NCBI GenBank assembly: GCA_028716025.1
Contig: JAQUQP010000038.1
Coordinates: forward strand, 1 to 13,991
Direction: 5' to 3'
Length of the DNA: 13,991 nt
Source of the DNA: a bacterium
GTDB lineage: Bacteria > UBA6262
Shown in pieces: positions 6,856 through 13,645 of the stretch. The translations under genes were made by a program, and so were the position numbers. Under the pieces are notes generated by a model. It made no database searches, was not told the origin of the DNA, and saw nothing but the letters and a program-made list of their open reading frames with translations. The first letter of the stretch is position 1, and each line of letters begins with the position of its first letter.

Positions 6856-8539
6856 ACATCTTTTCGGGGGCGGAAATACCCAGCAGGTCCAGGCCATCCT
6901 TAAGGACAATACTAACCGCTTTGATCAAACTAAGGCGGGCTAAGCTCAACTCCTGGTTTTCGGTTACAATGCGATGCTTGGTATAGAAGTTATGGAATAC
7001 GGTAGCTAATTCTTGTAGATAAATGGTAAGCCAATGTGGATCATAGGTCCTGGCACAATCAGCCAGGATTTTACTGAAATTCGCCAGTTTCTTGATCAAT
7101 TGCATCTCTTCCGGCTCTTTTAGCATCTTCAATGTCTCTATTTTTAAGCTTCCAGCATCCAGCATTAAGCCATTTTTTGCTGCTTCTTTGAATACACTGG
7201 AAATACGCGCGTGGGCATATTGTACATAGAAAACCGGATTGTCTGAGCTGTGTTTCTTAGCTAATTCCAGGTCAAAATCAAGGGCACTGTCCGGGCTGCG
7301 CATCAAGAAGAAGAACCGGCAGGCATCTTTGCCTACTTCATCCAGGACCTGCCGTAAAGTAACGAATTCACCGGCCCGGGTAGACATGGGGACTGTTTCT
7401 TTACCTCTTTTAAGGCTGACCAGTTGGTAGAGTATTATTTTCAATTTTTCCTTGTAACCAAGCATGGAGGCCACTGCTTCCATCCTGGGCACATACCCAT
7501 GATGATCAGCGCCCCAGATGTTGATCACCTGGTCCAGAGGCGGTTTCCTTTCAAATTTATTGATCAAATAAGCAATATCACTGGCAAAATAGGTTGGCCT
7601 GCCGTCTGCCCGGAAGATCACCCGGTCCTTGTCATCGCCATAATCAGTGGTCTTGACAAAAACCGCGTCGTCTTCTTCATAAGCTTTAGGTGTAGAAGCG
7701 CTATTTAGCTTGTCTAATAATTCTTTTTTCAGGTCCTTATTTTCATATAAAGTATTTTCAAAGAACCAAGTATCGAAAACTACGCCAAAATCTTCCAAAT
7801 CCTTTTTTATCCACCCTAAAATTGTATTAATTGCATATTCACGAAAAGCATTTTCATCTGCCATCTGCCGGCCCTGCCCGCCAACGCCTGCTGGGAGGGC
7901 GCCAGCTGCTATCTGTTCAGCTATTTCCTTGATATAATCGCCTTTATACCCGTCTTCAGGGATTTCCTTATCTTCAAAACGTGCCTGGACTGATTTACCC
8001 AGGATATTCATCTGGTTACCGATATTATTGACATAGTACTCTTTCTGGACTTGATAACCCAGGGCGGTAAATATCCTGGCTAAGGTATCTCCGGTCGCAG
8101 CGCCCCGTCCATGACCGACATGCAAGGGCCCGGTCGGATTAGCGCTGACAAATTCGATCTGGATATGTTTATCTTTCCCAAAAGAGGTTTGTCCATATTT
8201 ACCATATTGAGCTAAAATTTCACTTAATTCCTTATATATTCTCTCTTTAGCCACAAAAAAGTTTATGAATCCATTGCCCGCGACTTCCACTTTTTCCAAC
8301 AGGCTTTTATCCTGGGGAAGTTTCTCGACGATCAATTTTGCCAACTCACGCGGTGTTTTTTCATAAAAAGCAGCGCCATAAAAGGCAATATTAGAGGCAT
8401 AGTCGCCAAATTTTTCATTGCTGGGTAAGGTTAAGAAGAATTTGTCGCTTGACCACTCAAATATTTTATCCTTAAAATCCGCGGCTGCTGTCCTGACCGC
8501 TGTTTCCAGCAGGTTTATTATTTCATTGTAAATAGTCAC
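6854..8539 (-). CDS. argS: Arginyl-tRNA synthetase
   Basis: Class I synthetase charging tRNA-Arg. An N-terminal additional domain (about 1-110) is followed by SANPTGPLHVGHGRGA, with the HIGH-type HVGH at 140-143. MSTRAGEF (385-392) occupies the KMSKS position, as in many bacterial ArgS. A DALR anticodon-binding domain covers about the last 120 residues. Length 561 is normal. The GTG start (8537-8539) is immediately next to the rsfS stop and uses a GGGAG site inside rsfS, so the two are translationally coupled. A glycine-rich linker at residues 214-223 is encoded by a GC-rich imperfect inverted repeat (7871-7900) in a region that varies among homologues. Confidence 0.97.
   Translation of the reverse strand: MTIYNEIINLLETAVRTAAADFKDKIFEWSSDKFFLTLPSNEKFGDYASNIAFYGAAFYEKTPRELAKLIVEKLPQDKSLLEKVEVAGNGFINFFVAKERIYKELSEILAQYGKYGQTSFGKDKHIQIEFVSANPTGPLHVGHGRGAATGDTLARIFTALGYQVQKEYYVNNIGNQMNILGKSVQARFEDKEIPEDGYKGDYIKEIAEQIAAGALPAGVGGQGRQMADENAFREYAINTILGWIKKDLEDFGVVFDTWFFENTLYENKDLKKELLDKLNSASTPKAYEEDDAVFVKTTDYGDDKDRVIFRADGRPTYFASDIAYLINKFERKPPLDQVINIWGADHHGYVPRMEAVASMLGYKEKLKIILYQLVSLKRGKETVPMSTRAGEFVTLRQVLDEVGKDACRFFFLMRSPDSALDFDLELAKKHSSDNPVFYVQYAHARISSVFKEAAKNGLMLDAGSLKIETLKMLKEPEEMQLIKKLANFSKILADCARTYDPHWLTIYLQELATVFHNFYTKHRIVTENQELSLARLSLIKAVSIVLKDGLDLLGISAPEKM
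7871..7900. repeat. GC-rich imperfect inverted repeat inside argS
   Basis: Arms 7871-7881 (gccctgcccgc) and 7890-7900 (gctgggagggc) pair at 9 of 11 positions around an 8-base loop. The sequence encodes the Ala/Gly-rich linker at ArgS residues 214-223. Its GC content is far above that of its surroundings. Confidence 0.6.
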
Positions 8540-8884
8540 TTACTTCTCCCATTTCACTTTGACTGCCTTACTCCACAATCTTTCCAGGTTATAGAATTCC
8601 CTGGCGTCTTTAATAAAGATATGCACCAGTATCCCGGCAAAATCAAGCAACAGCCACCGTTTAGACAGTTGTTGCTGACGGTTACGCAGCTCTATTCCTT
8701 GATCTGCCAAACTATCTGTTATGGATTCCTTTACTGCCTGCGCTTGCGGCTGTGAGTTAACCGTAACAATAATAAAATAATCAGTAATAGGTGTTAACTT
8801 CCTGACATCCAAAACAGTAATATCTTCGCTCTTTTTGGCACTGGCTGCCTCGGCAGCCAAAAGCGCTAGCTTTTTATAGTTCAA
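8540..8884 (-). CDS. rsfS: Ribosomal silencing factor RsfS
   Basis: A DUF143/Iojap protein that binds ribosomal protein L14 and blocks subunit joining under starvation. The characteristic run LAAEAASAKKSEDITVLDVR (residues 8-27) is followed by LTPITDYFIIVTVNS and a C-terminal WLLLDF...VHIF...AREFYNLERLW block. Length 114 is typical. The start is TTG (8882-8884) inside the last codons of the LCP gene, giving an 11-base overlap. GGAG lies about eight bases upstream, and homologues begin at this position. It follows nadD and the LCP gene and immediately precedes argS. A nadD-rsfS association is widespread in bacteria. Confidence 0.95.
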   Translation of the reverse strand: MNYKKLALLAAEAASAKKSEDITVLDVRKLTPITDYFIIVTVNSQPQAQAVKESITDSLADQGIELRNRQQQLSKRWLLLDFAGILVHIFIKDAREFYNLERLWSKAVKVKWEK

Positions 8885-10049
8885 TTTTATGTCTCCAATC
8901 TTCCCCGATAATGATCACAGCCTGGGTCAGTGAACTGTCACCAAGACTGGTCTCGATCTCATCGCAATGTAGTATTTTACCCAGGTAATGGGCTGCGTTA
9001 ACGTTGCCGGTACGATCAATGATCTTAGTACGAGCTAAAGTCCGTTCAAAATAGCCCCAACTTAATACATCTATTCCTTTTTGCCGTAAATATTTAGTGA
9101 CTTCTTCCACAGCCTCACGATTACGGGTAGCATTCCATAATTCTACCCTGATATTGGTGGCAACGTTATCAGTTACAACCGGATCTTCCCGTAGGAGTTG
9201 AGTTACTTTTTCCAGTCGAGATCGGTCTATTTCCCATACCCAGGCTCCGCGTACTGACATTGGTTTCCCTGGTATTTGCTGTTGTCGGAAATTCTGAGTA
9301 TTTAATTTTCGCAGTTCAAAAACCAAAGTTACCAGATCATATAAACTAAGATTTGTGCGCAAGGCTTTGATACCAGTCCAAGCCAGTTGCGGCATCCTGA
9401 AAATGATCGCCGGTGATTTAATTTTAGCTGCTAACGCTCTAATAAAATTCCGATTGCGCTGCATGCGGCCAATATCGCCTTGAAGGTCTTTACGGAAACG
9501 CAAATATTCCAGGCATTGCTTGCCATTCAGGGTCTGTCGACCAGGCTTAAAATGGATATGCAGTTTACCCCAATTATCGTCATAATCCATTTTTTCAGCT
9601 ATGTCAATAGTGACTCCTCCCAAGGCGTCAACGATATTAATCAGGTCATCAAAATCAAGCTGGATATAATAGGGTATTTCCAGGGTAAGCAGGTTTTGGG
9701 TAACCTCCTGGGTAAGGGCTATTCCTTCCTTAATGCCACCCTCCTTGTATCCATAGGCAAAAAACTCATTGATCCGCAATAATTTGTATTTCGGCACCCG
9801 GACCCGGGAATCCCGCGGAATGGACAGGATATCAGCTAAACGTTGCCGGGGATGGAAGCTGACAAACATCAGCACATCTGCCCGTTTGCTGTTCTCCACA
9901 TCATCGCAACCGATTAAAAGGAGATTGATCCGTCCGCCTTTTTGCACCGTCCGGTTGACTGGACTCCAAAAGGATAAGCCGATCATTATAAAAAGTAAAC
10001 CCAGGGCCAGGCCCAGGAAAACTTTGGTTATTGCTGGTTTATTTTCCAT
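8874..10049 (-). CDS. LCP (LytR-CpsA-Psr) family protein with LytR_C domain
   Basis: A predicted cell-envelope protein with an N-terminal signal anchor (hydrophobic residues about 8-29) and an extracytoplasmic LCP domain at about 40-215. The family attaches lipid-linked glycopolymers to peptidoglycan or other acceptors. Conserved charged residues expected to contact pyrophosphate are visible: Arg56 and Asp58 in KRADVL, Arg79 in SIPRDSR, and the RFRKDLQGDIGRMQRNR block (184-200). Residues about 299-388 form a LytR_C-type domain starting IRVELWNATRN. The ATG has AAGGGA just upstream. It lies between nadD and rsfS and overlaps rsfS, so it is part of that operon. Its polymer substrate is unknown. 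LytR-type regulator is an old name; transferase is the current view of the family. Confidence 0.9.
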   Translation of the reverse strand: MENKPAITKVFLGLALGLLFIMIGLSFWSPVNRTVQKGGRINLLLIGCDDVENSKRADVLMFVSFHPRQRLADILSIPRDSRVRVPKYKLLRINEFFAYGYKEGGIKEGIALTQEVTQNLLTLEIPYYIQLDFDDLINIVDALGGVTIDIAEKMDYDDNWGKLHIHFKPGRQTLNGKQCLEYLRFRKDLQGDIGRMQRNRNFIRALAAKIKSPAIIFRMPQLAWTGIKALRTNLSLYDLVTLVFELRKLNTQNFRQQQIPGKPMSVRGAWVWEIDRSRLEKVTQLLREDPVVTDNVATNIRVELWNATRNREAVEEVTKYLRQKGIDVLSWGYFERTLARTKIIDRTGNVNAAHYLGKILHCDEIETSLGDSSLTQAVIIIGEDWRHKIEL

Positions 10050-10104
10050 TATTCCCTTAAGAACGATTACCCACCAAAGAGCGTCGGCGGGCGCGGCATA
10101 GATT

Positions 10105-10683
10105 TTATTCGTATAACTTATGCTTTTTTATATACGCGTACACTGCTTTGGGAATTAGTTTCCCGACATTATTGCCCTTTTTAATTTTTTTTCTGATCGT
10201 AGTCGCGGTCAGAGGAATGCCGGTTATGCGCAACACAATGACTTTCGCTGCTGCTTGTTTATTTGGCAGCGCTATTTTATAGCCTGGCCGGTTAATAACG
10301 ACAAAGTGGCACAGCTTTAACAATTCCTGCCAGCGGCGCCAGGTGCGTATCTCGCTAAAAGCATCTGCCCCGATAATAAAAAAGAACTCTGCCCGGCGGC
10401 CCAGTTTTCTTTTCAAATACCGGACTGTTTCAATACTGTAACTGGGAGATTTTTTTTTGGTTTCGTACGCGATCGCTGTAAATTTCTTTTTATTGCGCAG
10501 GGACAGCTTGACCATGGACAGCCGGTCTTTAGCCGTGGCCTGGCTTTGCGCCTTATGAGGCAAAATGCCGGCGGGAATGAAGATGACCTTGTCCAATCCC
10601 AGTTCTTGCTGTACTATCCCGGCTATTTTAAGGTGACCGTTATGGATAGGGTCAAAAGTCCCGCCAAATAAACCAATTTTCAT
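10105..10683 (-). CDS. nadD: Nicotinate-nucleotide adenylyltransferase
   Basis: Transfers AMP from ATP to nicotinate mononucleotide, giving deamido-NAD in NAD synthesis. The nucleotidyltransferase motif GLFGGTFDPIHNGH is at residues 4-17 from the chosen start. FFIIGADAF in the middle and LTATTIRKKIKKG near the C-terminus, the ISxTxIR-type ATP-binding motif, confirm the family. I chose the ATG at 10681-10683 (192 residues), with AGGA about eight bases upstream. A TTG two codons earlier adds nothing conserved. A family B repeat fills the 132-base gap after proA. The LCP gene follows after 55 bases in which I see no promoter or strong terminator. Confidence 0.95.
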   Translation of the reverse strand: MKIGLFGGTFDPIHNGHLKIAGIVQQELGLDKVIFIPAGILPHKAQSQATAKDRLSMVKLSLRNKKKFTAIAYETKKKSPSYSIETVRYLKRKLGRRAEFFFIIGADAFSEIRTWRRWQELLKLCHFVVINRPGYKIALPNKQAAAKVIVLRITGIPLTATTIRKKIKKGNNVGKLIPKAVYAYIKKHKLYE

Positions 10684-10817
10684 AAACAAATCCTAAATTC
10701 TAAATACGAATTCCTAAACAAATCCGAAATCCAAAATCACAATTCTTTAAATTGTTTCGGTTTAGTTCATTAGAATTTAAATATTGTTTCGGATTTCGAT
10801 ATTCGGATTTAGTGCTT
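10684..10817. repeat. Intergenic repeat, family B, copy 2 (between proA and nadD)
   Basis: This AT-rich gap of about 130 bases shares aaatcctaaattc (10688-10700) and atttagtgctt (10807-10817) exactly with the hom-thrC gap, in the same orientation. The latter word overlaps the proA stop codon. The inside is self-complementary: aatccgaaa (10721-10729) pairs with tttcggatt (10787-10795), and acaatt (10739-10744) pairs with aattgt (10750-10755). The RNA could therefore fold into a long, AT-rich, imperfect hairpin. It also carries the weak AGGA ahead of nadD. Confidence 0.7.
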
Positions 10818-12072
10818 ATTTCCGTATTTGCCCGTTACCGTAAACCATATATTTGTACGAACATAGTTCATTCAAACCCATCGGCCCGCGGGCGTGCATT
10901 TTTTGGGTAGAAATACCGATCTCCGCTCCCATGCCGAATTCACCGCCGTCAGTGAACCGGGTTGAAGCGTTCCAGTAAACCGCGGCCGAATCGACGGCGC
11001 GCATGAAATCTTCCGCTCTTTTCTTGTTTTTGGTCACAATAGAGTCAGAATGGTGCGACCCGTATTTATTAATATGCGCCACTGCTTCTTCTACCGTATC
11101 CACTATTTTGACAGAGAGAATAAGATCCAGGTATTCTGTTGACCAGTCTTCTTCGGTGGCTGCTTTGATGCCTTTCAGGATCGCCAGGGTTTTTTCATCA
11201 CCGCGCAATTCCACTTTGGCAGCGGTAAGACGCGCTGCCAGCTGCGGCAGGAATTCCAAAGCTATCCCGTTATGCACCAACATGGTTTCCATGGCGTTAC
11301 ATACGCCCGGGCGCTGTACCTTGGCGTTAAAACATATTTCCTCCGCCATTTTCAGGTCAGCATCTGCGTCAACATACGTATGACAAACTCCTTTGCCATG
11401 CGAAATAACCGGTATGGTAGAGTGTTCTTTAATGAATTGGATCAATTCTTCCCCGCCGCGCGGGATGATAACATCGATAAATTTATCCAGCTTAACTATT
11501 TCCAGGACAGCCTGGCGGTCCGTGGTCTCAATAAACTGGATCGCCCCTTCCGGGATACCGGCAGTATAGGCTGCCGCGGCAATAGTTTTCGCCAGGATAT
11601 GATTAGAGTTGACTGCTTCCGACCCTCCCCGCAAGATCACTGCGTTTCCGCTCTTCAGGCATAATCCGGCAGTATCAACCGTCACATTCGGCCGCGATTC
11701 ATAAATGATCCCGATCACACCCAGCGGCACGCGTATTTTATTGATCTTCAAACCATTAGGCCGCTCTGTTGAAGAGATCACTTCCCCCACCGGGTCCTTT
11801 AACTCAGCCAGCTCATGCAATCCTTTGATCATGGTTGCAATACGAGCCTCGGTTAGCGACAACCGGTCAATAAGAGCAACGCTTAAACCAGCTTCTTTGG
11901 CTGCTTCAACATCTATCTCATTTTTAAACAAAATATCGTCTTTATTGGCTTGTAGCGCTTCAGCCATAGCTAACAAGGCTTTATTTTTTATCTCTGTGGA
12001 TACATTGGCTAAAGCATAAGCAGCTCTTTTCGCGGCCGCCGCCCGCCTGATAATTTCCTCTTTTAGTTCCAT
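10816..12072 (-). CDS. proA: Gamma-glutamyl phosphate reductase
   Basis: Aldehyde dehydrogenase-superfamily enzyme reducing gamma-glutamyl phosphate to glutamate semialdehyde with NADPH, the second step of proline synthesis. The catalytic cysteine is Cys258 in VQRPGVCNAMET. PLGVIGIIYESRPNVTVD (116-133) and LRGGSEAVNSN (147-157) form the cofactor-binding region, and FGMGAEIGISTQK near the C-terminus is typical. Length 418 matches the family. The ATG has a strong GAGGTG site (12077-12082). It has its own promoter, diverging from the MFS gene. The partner proB (glutamate 5-kinase) is not in the window. proA followed by nadD and rsfS is a common bacterial arrangement. Confidence 0.97.
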   Translation of the reverse strand: MELKEEIIRRAAAAKRAAYALANVSTEIKNKALLAMAEALQANKDDILFKNEIDVEAAKEAGLSVALIDRLSLTEARIATMIKGLHELAELKDPVGEVISSTERPNGLKINKIRVPLGVIGIIYESRPNVTVDTAGLCLKSGNAVILRGGSEAVNSNHILAKTIAAAAYTAGIPEGAIQFIETTDRQAVLEIVKLDKFIDVIIPRGGEELIQFIKEHSTIPVISHGKGVCHTYVDADADLKMAEEICFNAKVQRPGVCNAMETMLVHNGIALEFLPQLAARLTAAKVELRGDEKTLAILKGIKAATEEDWSTEYLDLILSVKIVDTVEEAVAHINKYGSHHSDSIVTKNKKRAEDFMRAVDSAAVYWNASTRFTDGGEFGMGAEIGISTQKMHARGPMGLNELCSYKYMVYGNGQIRK

Positions 12073-12083
12073 AACGCACCTCT

Positions 12084-12109
12084 ATTGCAGTATAAACTTG
12101 TATTGCAAT
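12084..12109. promoter_or_regulatory. Imperfect dyad at the predicted proA transcription start, possible operator or leader hairpin
   Basis: Inverted half-sites attgca (12084-12089) and tgcaat (12104-12109) pair perfectly. Of the seven inner pairs, four match, two are G-T wobbles and the central A/C does not pair. The dyad covers the predicted proA start of transcription (about 12108-12109) and extends toward the ribosome site. It could bind a dimeric regulator or fold as a hairpin at the mRNA 5' end. Confidence 0.4.
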
Positions 12110-12114
12110 TTGTT

Positions 12115-12143
12115 ATTTTATCACAACTGCCCACTTTTATCAA
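12115..12143 (-). promoter_or_regulatory. Sigma70-like promoter of proA
   Basis: On the minus strand TTGATA (12138-12143) and TAAAAT (12115-12120) are 17 bases apart, each one mismatch from consensus. A TG one base before the -10 gives an extended -10 element. The predicted leader is about 36 bases and contains the dyad at 12084-12109 and the proA ribosome site. Confidence 0.75.
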
Positions 12144-12152
12144 TGAATTTAA

Positions 12153-12181
12153 TTGCCAAAAAACCCTAATTACGTTAAAAT
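12153..12181 (+). promoter_or_regulatory. Sigma70-like promoter of the MFS gene, predicted leaderless
   Basis: TTGCCA (12153-12158) and TAAAAT (12176-12181) are 17 bases apart, each one mismatch from consensus. The -10 ends six bases before the ATG at 12188, so transcription should begin at or within a base or so of the start codon. There is no Shine-Dalgarno. The -35 is nine bases from the oppositely oriented proA -35. Confidence 0.65.
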
Positions 12182-12187
12182 AGCCTC

Positions 12188-13327
12188 ATGTTTAACATAA
12201 TCATGGTAGGAATTACCAGTTTATTGACCGATATTTCCACGGAAATGGTCTACCCGCTCCTGGCTATATTCTTAAGCACCACTCTGGGCGCTTCCCCTTG
12301 GATCATCGGCCTGATCGAAGGTATCGCGGAAAGTATCGCCAGCCTGCTGAAAGTGTTCAGTGGATATCTTTCTGATAAATCACAGAAAAGGAAACCGCTG
12401 GCCATTTTGGGCTATGGTTCTTCCACGTTCGGTAAAATATTCCTTTATATAGCTACGAGTTGGTGGTGGGTCCTTTTATCGCGGGTTATTGACCGGTTCG
12501 GCAAGGGTATCCGCAATGCTCCCCGGGATGCCTTGATCGCTGACTCCAGCGTTAAAGAAAGAAGAGGCCGGGCTTTTGGTTTGCACCGGATGATGGACAC
12601 GATCGGCGCCGCTACCGGGGTGCTTATCGCCTATTATCTCCTGACTTCCCATCCCGGGCCAATTGATTACCGCAAAATATTTCTGTTGTCCCTGATCCCG
12701 GCATTCCTGGGTGTAATATTTCTTTTCTTTGTTAAGGAAAAGAAAGATCCTCTCATCCCTACCGCTAAAAAGCTGTCTTTCAACTGGTCCGGCTTACCGC
12801 TACGGCTGAAACTATTCCTGGTAGTGACCGTGCTCTTTACCTTGGGCAATTCTTCTAACCAATTTTTGCTGCTCCGGGCCAAAAACCTGGGCTATACTAC
12901 AGAAAATGTCCTTTTGCTCTACCTGGCTTATAATATTGTTTACGCTATTGTCTCTTACCCGGCTGGACGGCTGTCTGATATTATCGGCAGGAAAAAACTG
13001 CTGGTTTGGGGCTATGTTTTCTATGGCGTGGTTTATCTGGGATTTGCTTTAACAACAGATCCGGTCTTTATGTGGGTGCTGTTTAGCCTGTATGGAGTGT
13101 ATATAGGAGCTACGGAAGGTATTGAGAAAGCGCTGGTCACTGATATTGCGCCGGAAAACCTGCGCGCTACGATGATCGGCTTGCATGCGACGTTGGTAGG
13201 AATAGGATTGTTCCCGGCTTCATTCATTGCCGGTATTCTCTGGGATAAATTCGGGCCGGCAGCCACCTTCTATTTTGGCGGCGTTACCGGCCTGTTAGCT
13301 GCGTTAGGATTATGGTTGGTGTTGTAA
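12188..13327 (+). CDS. Major facilitator superfamily transporter
   Basis: A 379-residue integral membrane protein with about 12 predicted helices. An MFS motif-A-like loop SGYLSDKSQKRKPLA follows the second helix (about 58-72), and its repeat AGRLSDIIGRKKLL lies in the second half (about 259-272). The N-terminus (SLLTDISTEMVYPLLAIFLS) and LIEGIAESIASLLK belong to a widespread but functionally undefined MFS group, so no substrate can be given. It is somewhat short for MFS, ending soon after the last helix. A stop codon four codons upstream in frame fixes the ATG at 12188. No Shine-Dalgarno precedes it. It diverges from proA and meets ppiC tail to tail with only two bases between stops. Confidence 0.9.
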   Translation: MFNIIMVGITSLLTDISTEMVYPLLAIFLSTTLGASPWIIGLIEGIAESIASLLKVFSGYLSDKSQKRKPLAILGYGSSTFGKIFLYIATSWWWVLLSRVIDRFGKGIRNAPRDALIADSSVKERRGRAFGLHRMMDTIGAATGVLIAYYLLTSHPGPIDYRKIFLLSLIPAFLGVIFLFFVKEKKDPLIPTAKKLSFNWSGLPLRLKLFLVVTVLFTLGNSSNQFLLLRAKNLGYTTENVLLLYLAYNIVYAIVSYPAGRLSDIIGRKKLLVWGYVFYGVVYLGFALTTDPVFMWVLFSLYGVYIGATEGIEKALVTDIAPENLRATMIGLHATLVGIGLFPASFIAGILWDKFGPAATFYFGGVTGLLAALGLWLVL

Positions 13328-13329
13328 AC

Positions 13330-13611
13330 TTATTCCGTCCTGCTGGTTATTTCTATTAAATGATAGCCGAACTGCGTTTTGACCGGCCCGAGCACTTTGT
13401 TCACTTCCCCGCTAAACACCACTTCATCAAACTCTTTAACCATCTGGCCCGGGGTGAATTCCCCCAAATTTCCGCCCTGCCTGCTTGAAGGGCAGGTTGA
13501 AAATTGTTTGGCCACCTCTGCAAAATCAGCTCCGGCCATGATCTTGCTTTTCAATTCTTCACATTGTTCTTTGGTCTTGACCAGAATGTGCCTGGCAGTT
13601 GCTTTTTTCAT
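13330..13611 (-). CDS. ppiC: Parvulin-type peptidyl-prolyl cis-trans isomerase
   Basis: A stand-alone 93-residue parvulin domain, the same length as E. coli PpiC. It lacks a signal peptide, so it is probably cytosolic. The conserved elements are in order: ARHILVK (residues 6-12, with the active-site His8), FAEVAKQFSTCPS with the active-site-region cysteine, GGNLGEF, MVKEFDEVVFSG and TQFGYHLIEI. The ATG has a very strong AGGAGG site (13618-13623). It lies 34 bases downstream of the Spy/CpxP-like gene in the same direction and is probably co-transcribed with it. The SSRQGG loop (about 42-47) is encoded by a small GC-rich hairpin (13476-13496). Confidence 0.93.
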   Translation of the reverse strand: MKKATARHILVKTKEQCEELKSKIMAGADFAEVAKQFSTCPSSRQGGNLGEFTPGQMVKEFDEVVFSGEVNKVLGPVKTQFGYHLIEITSRTE

Positions 13612-13617
13612 TATTAT

Positions 13618-13623
13618 CCTCCT
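13618..13623 (-). promoter_or_regulatory. Strong Shine-Dalgarno of ppiC
   Basis: A perfect AGGAGG on the minus strand lies six bases before the ppiC ATG. It is the strongest ribosome site in the window and fixes the ppiC start. Confidence 0.85.
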
Positions 13624-13645
13624 GGATTATTTTGAATATATGCTC

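Noticed and set aside
10684..10817. A tRNA, small RNA gene or CRISPR array in the AT-rich gap before nadD
   Set aside because: No cloverleaf, no regularly spaced identical repeats and no promoter; the gap is better explained as a family B repeat.
13300..13345. A shared bidirectional terminator between the MFS gene and ppiC
   Set aside because: The stops are two bases apart and no stem with a U-run is visible near them; any terminator would have to lie within coding sequence.
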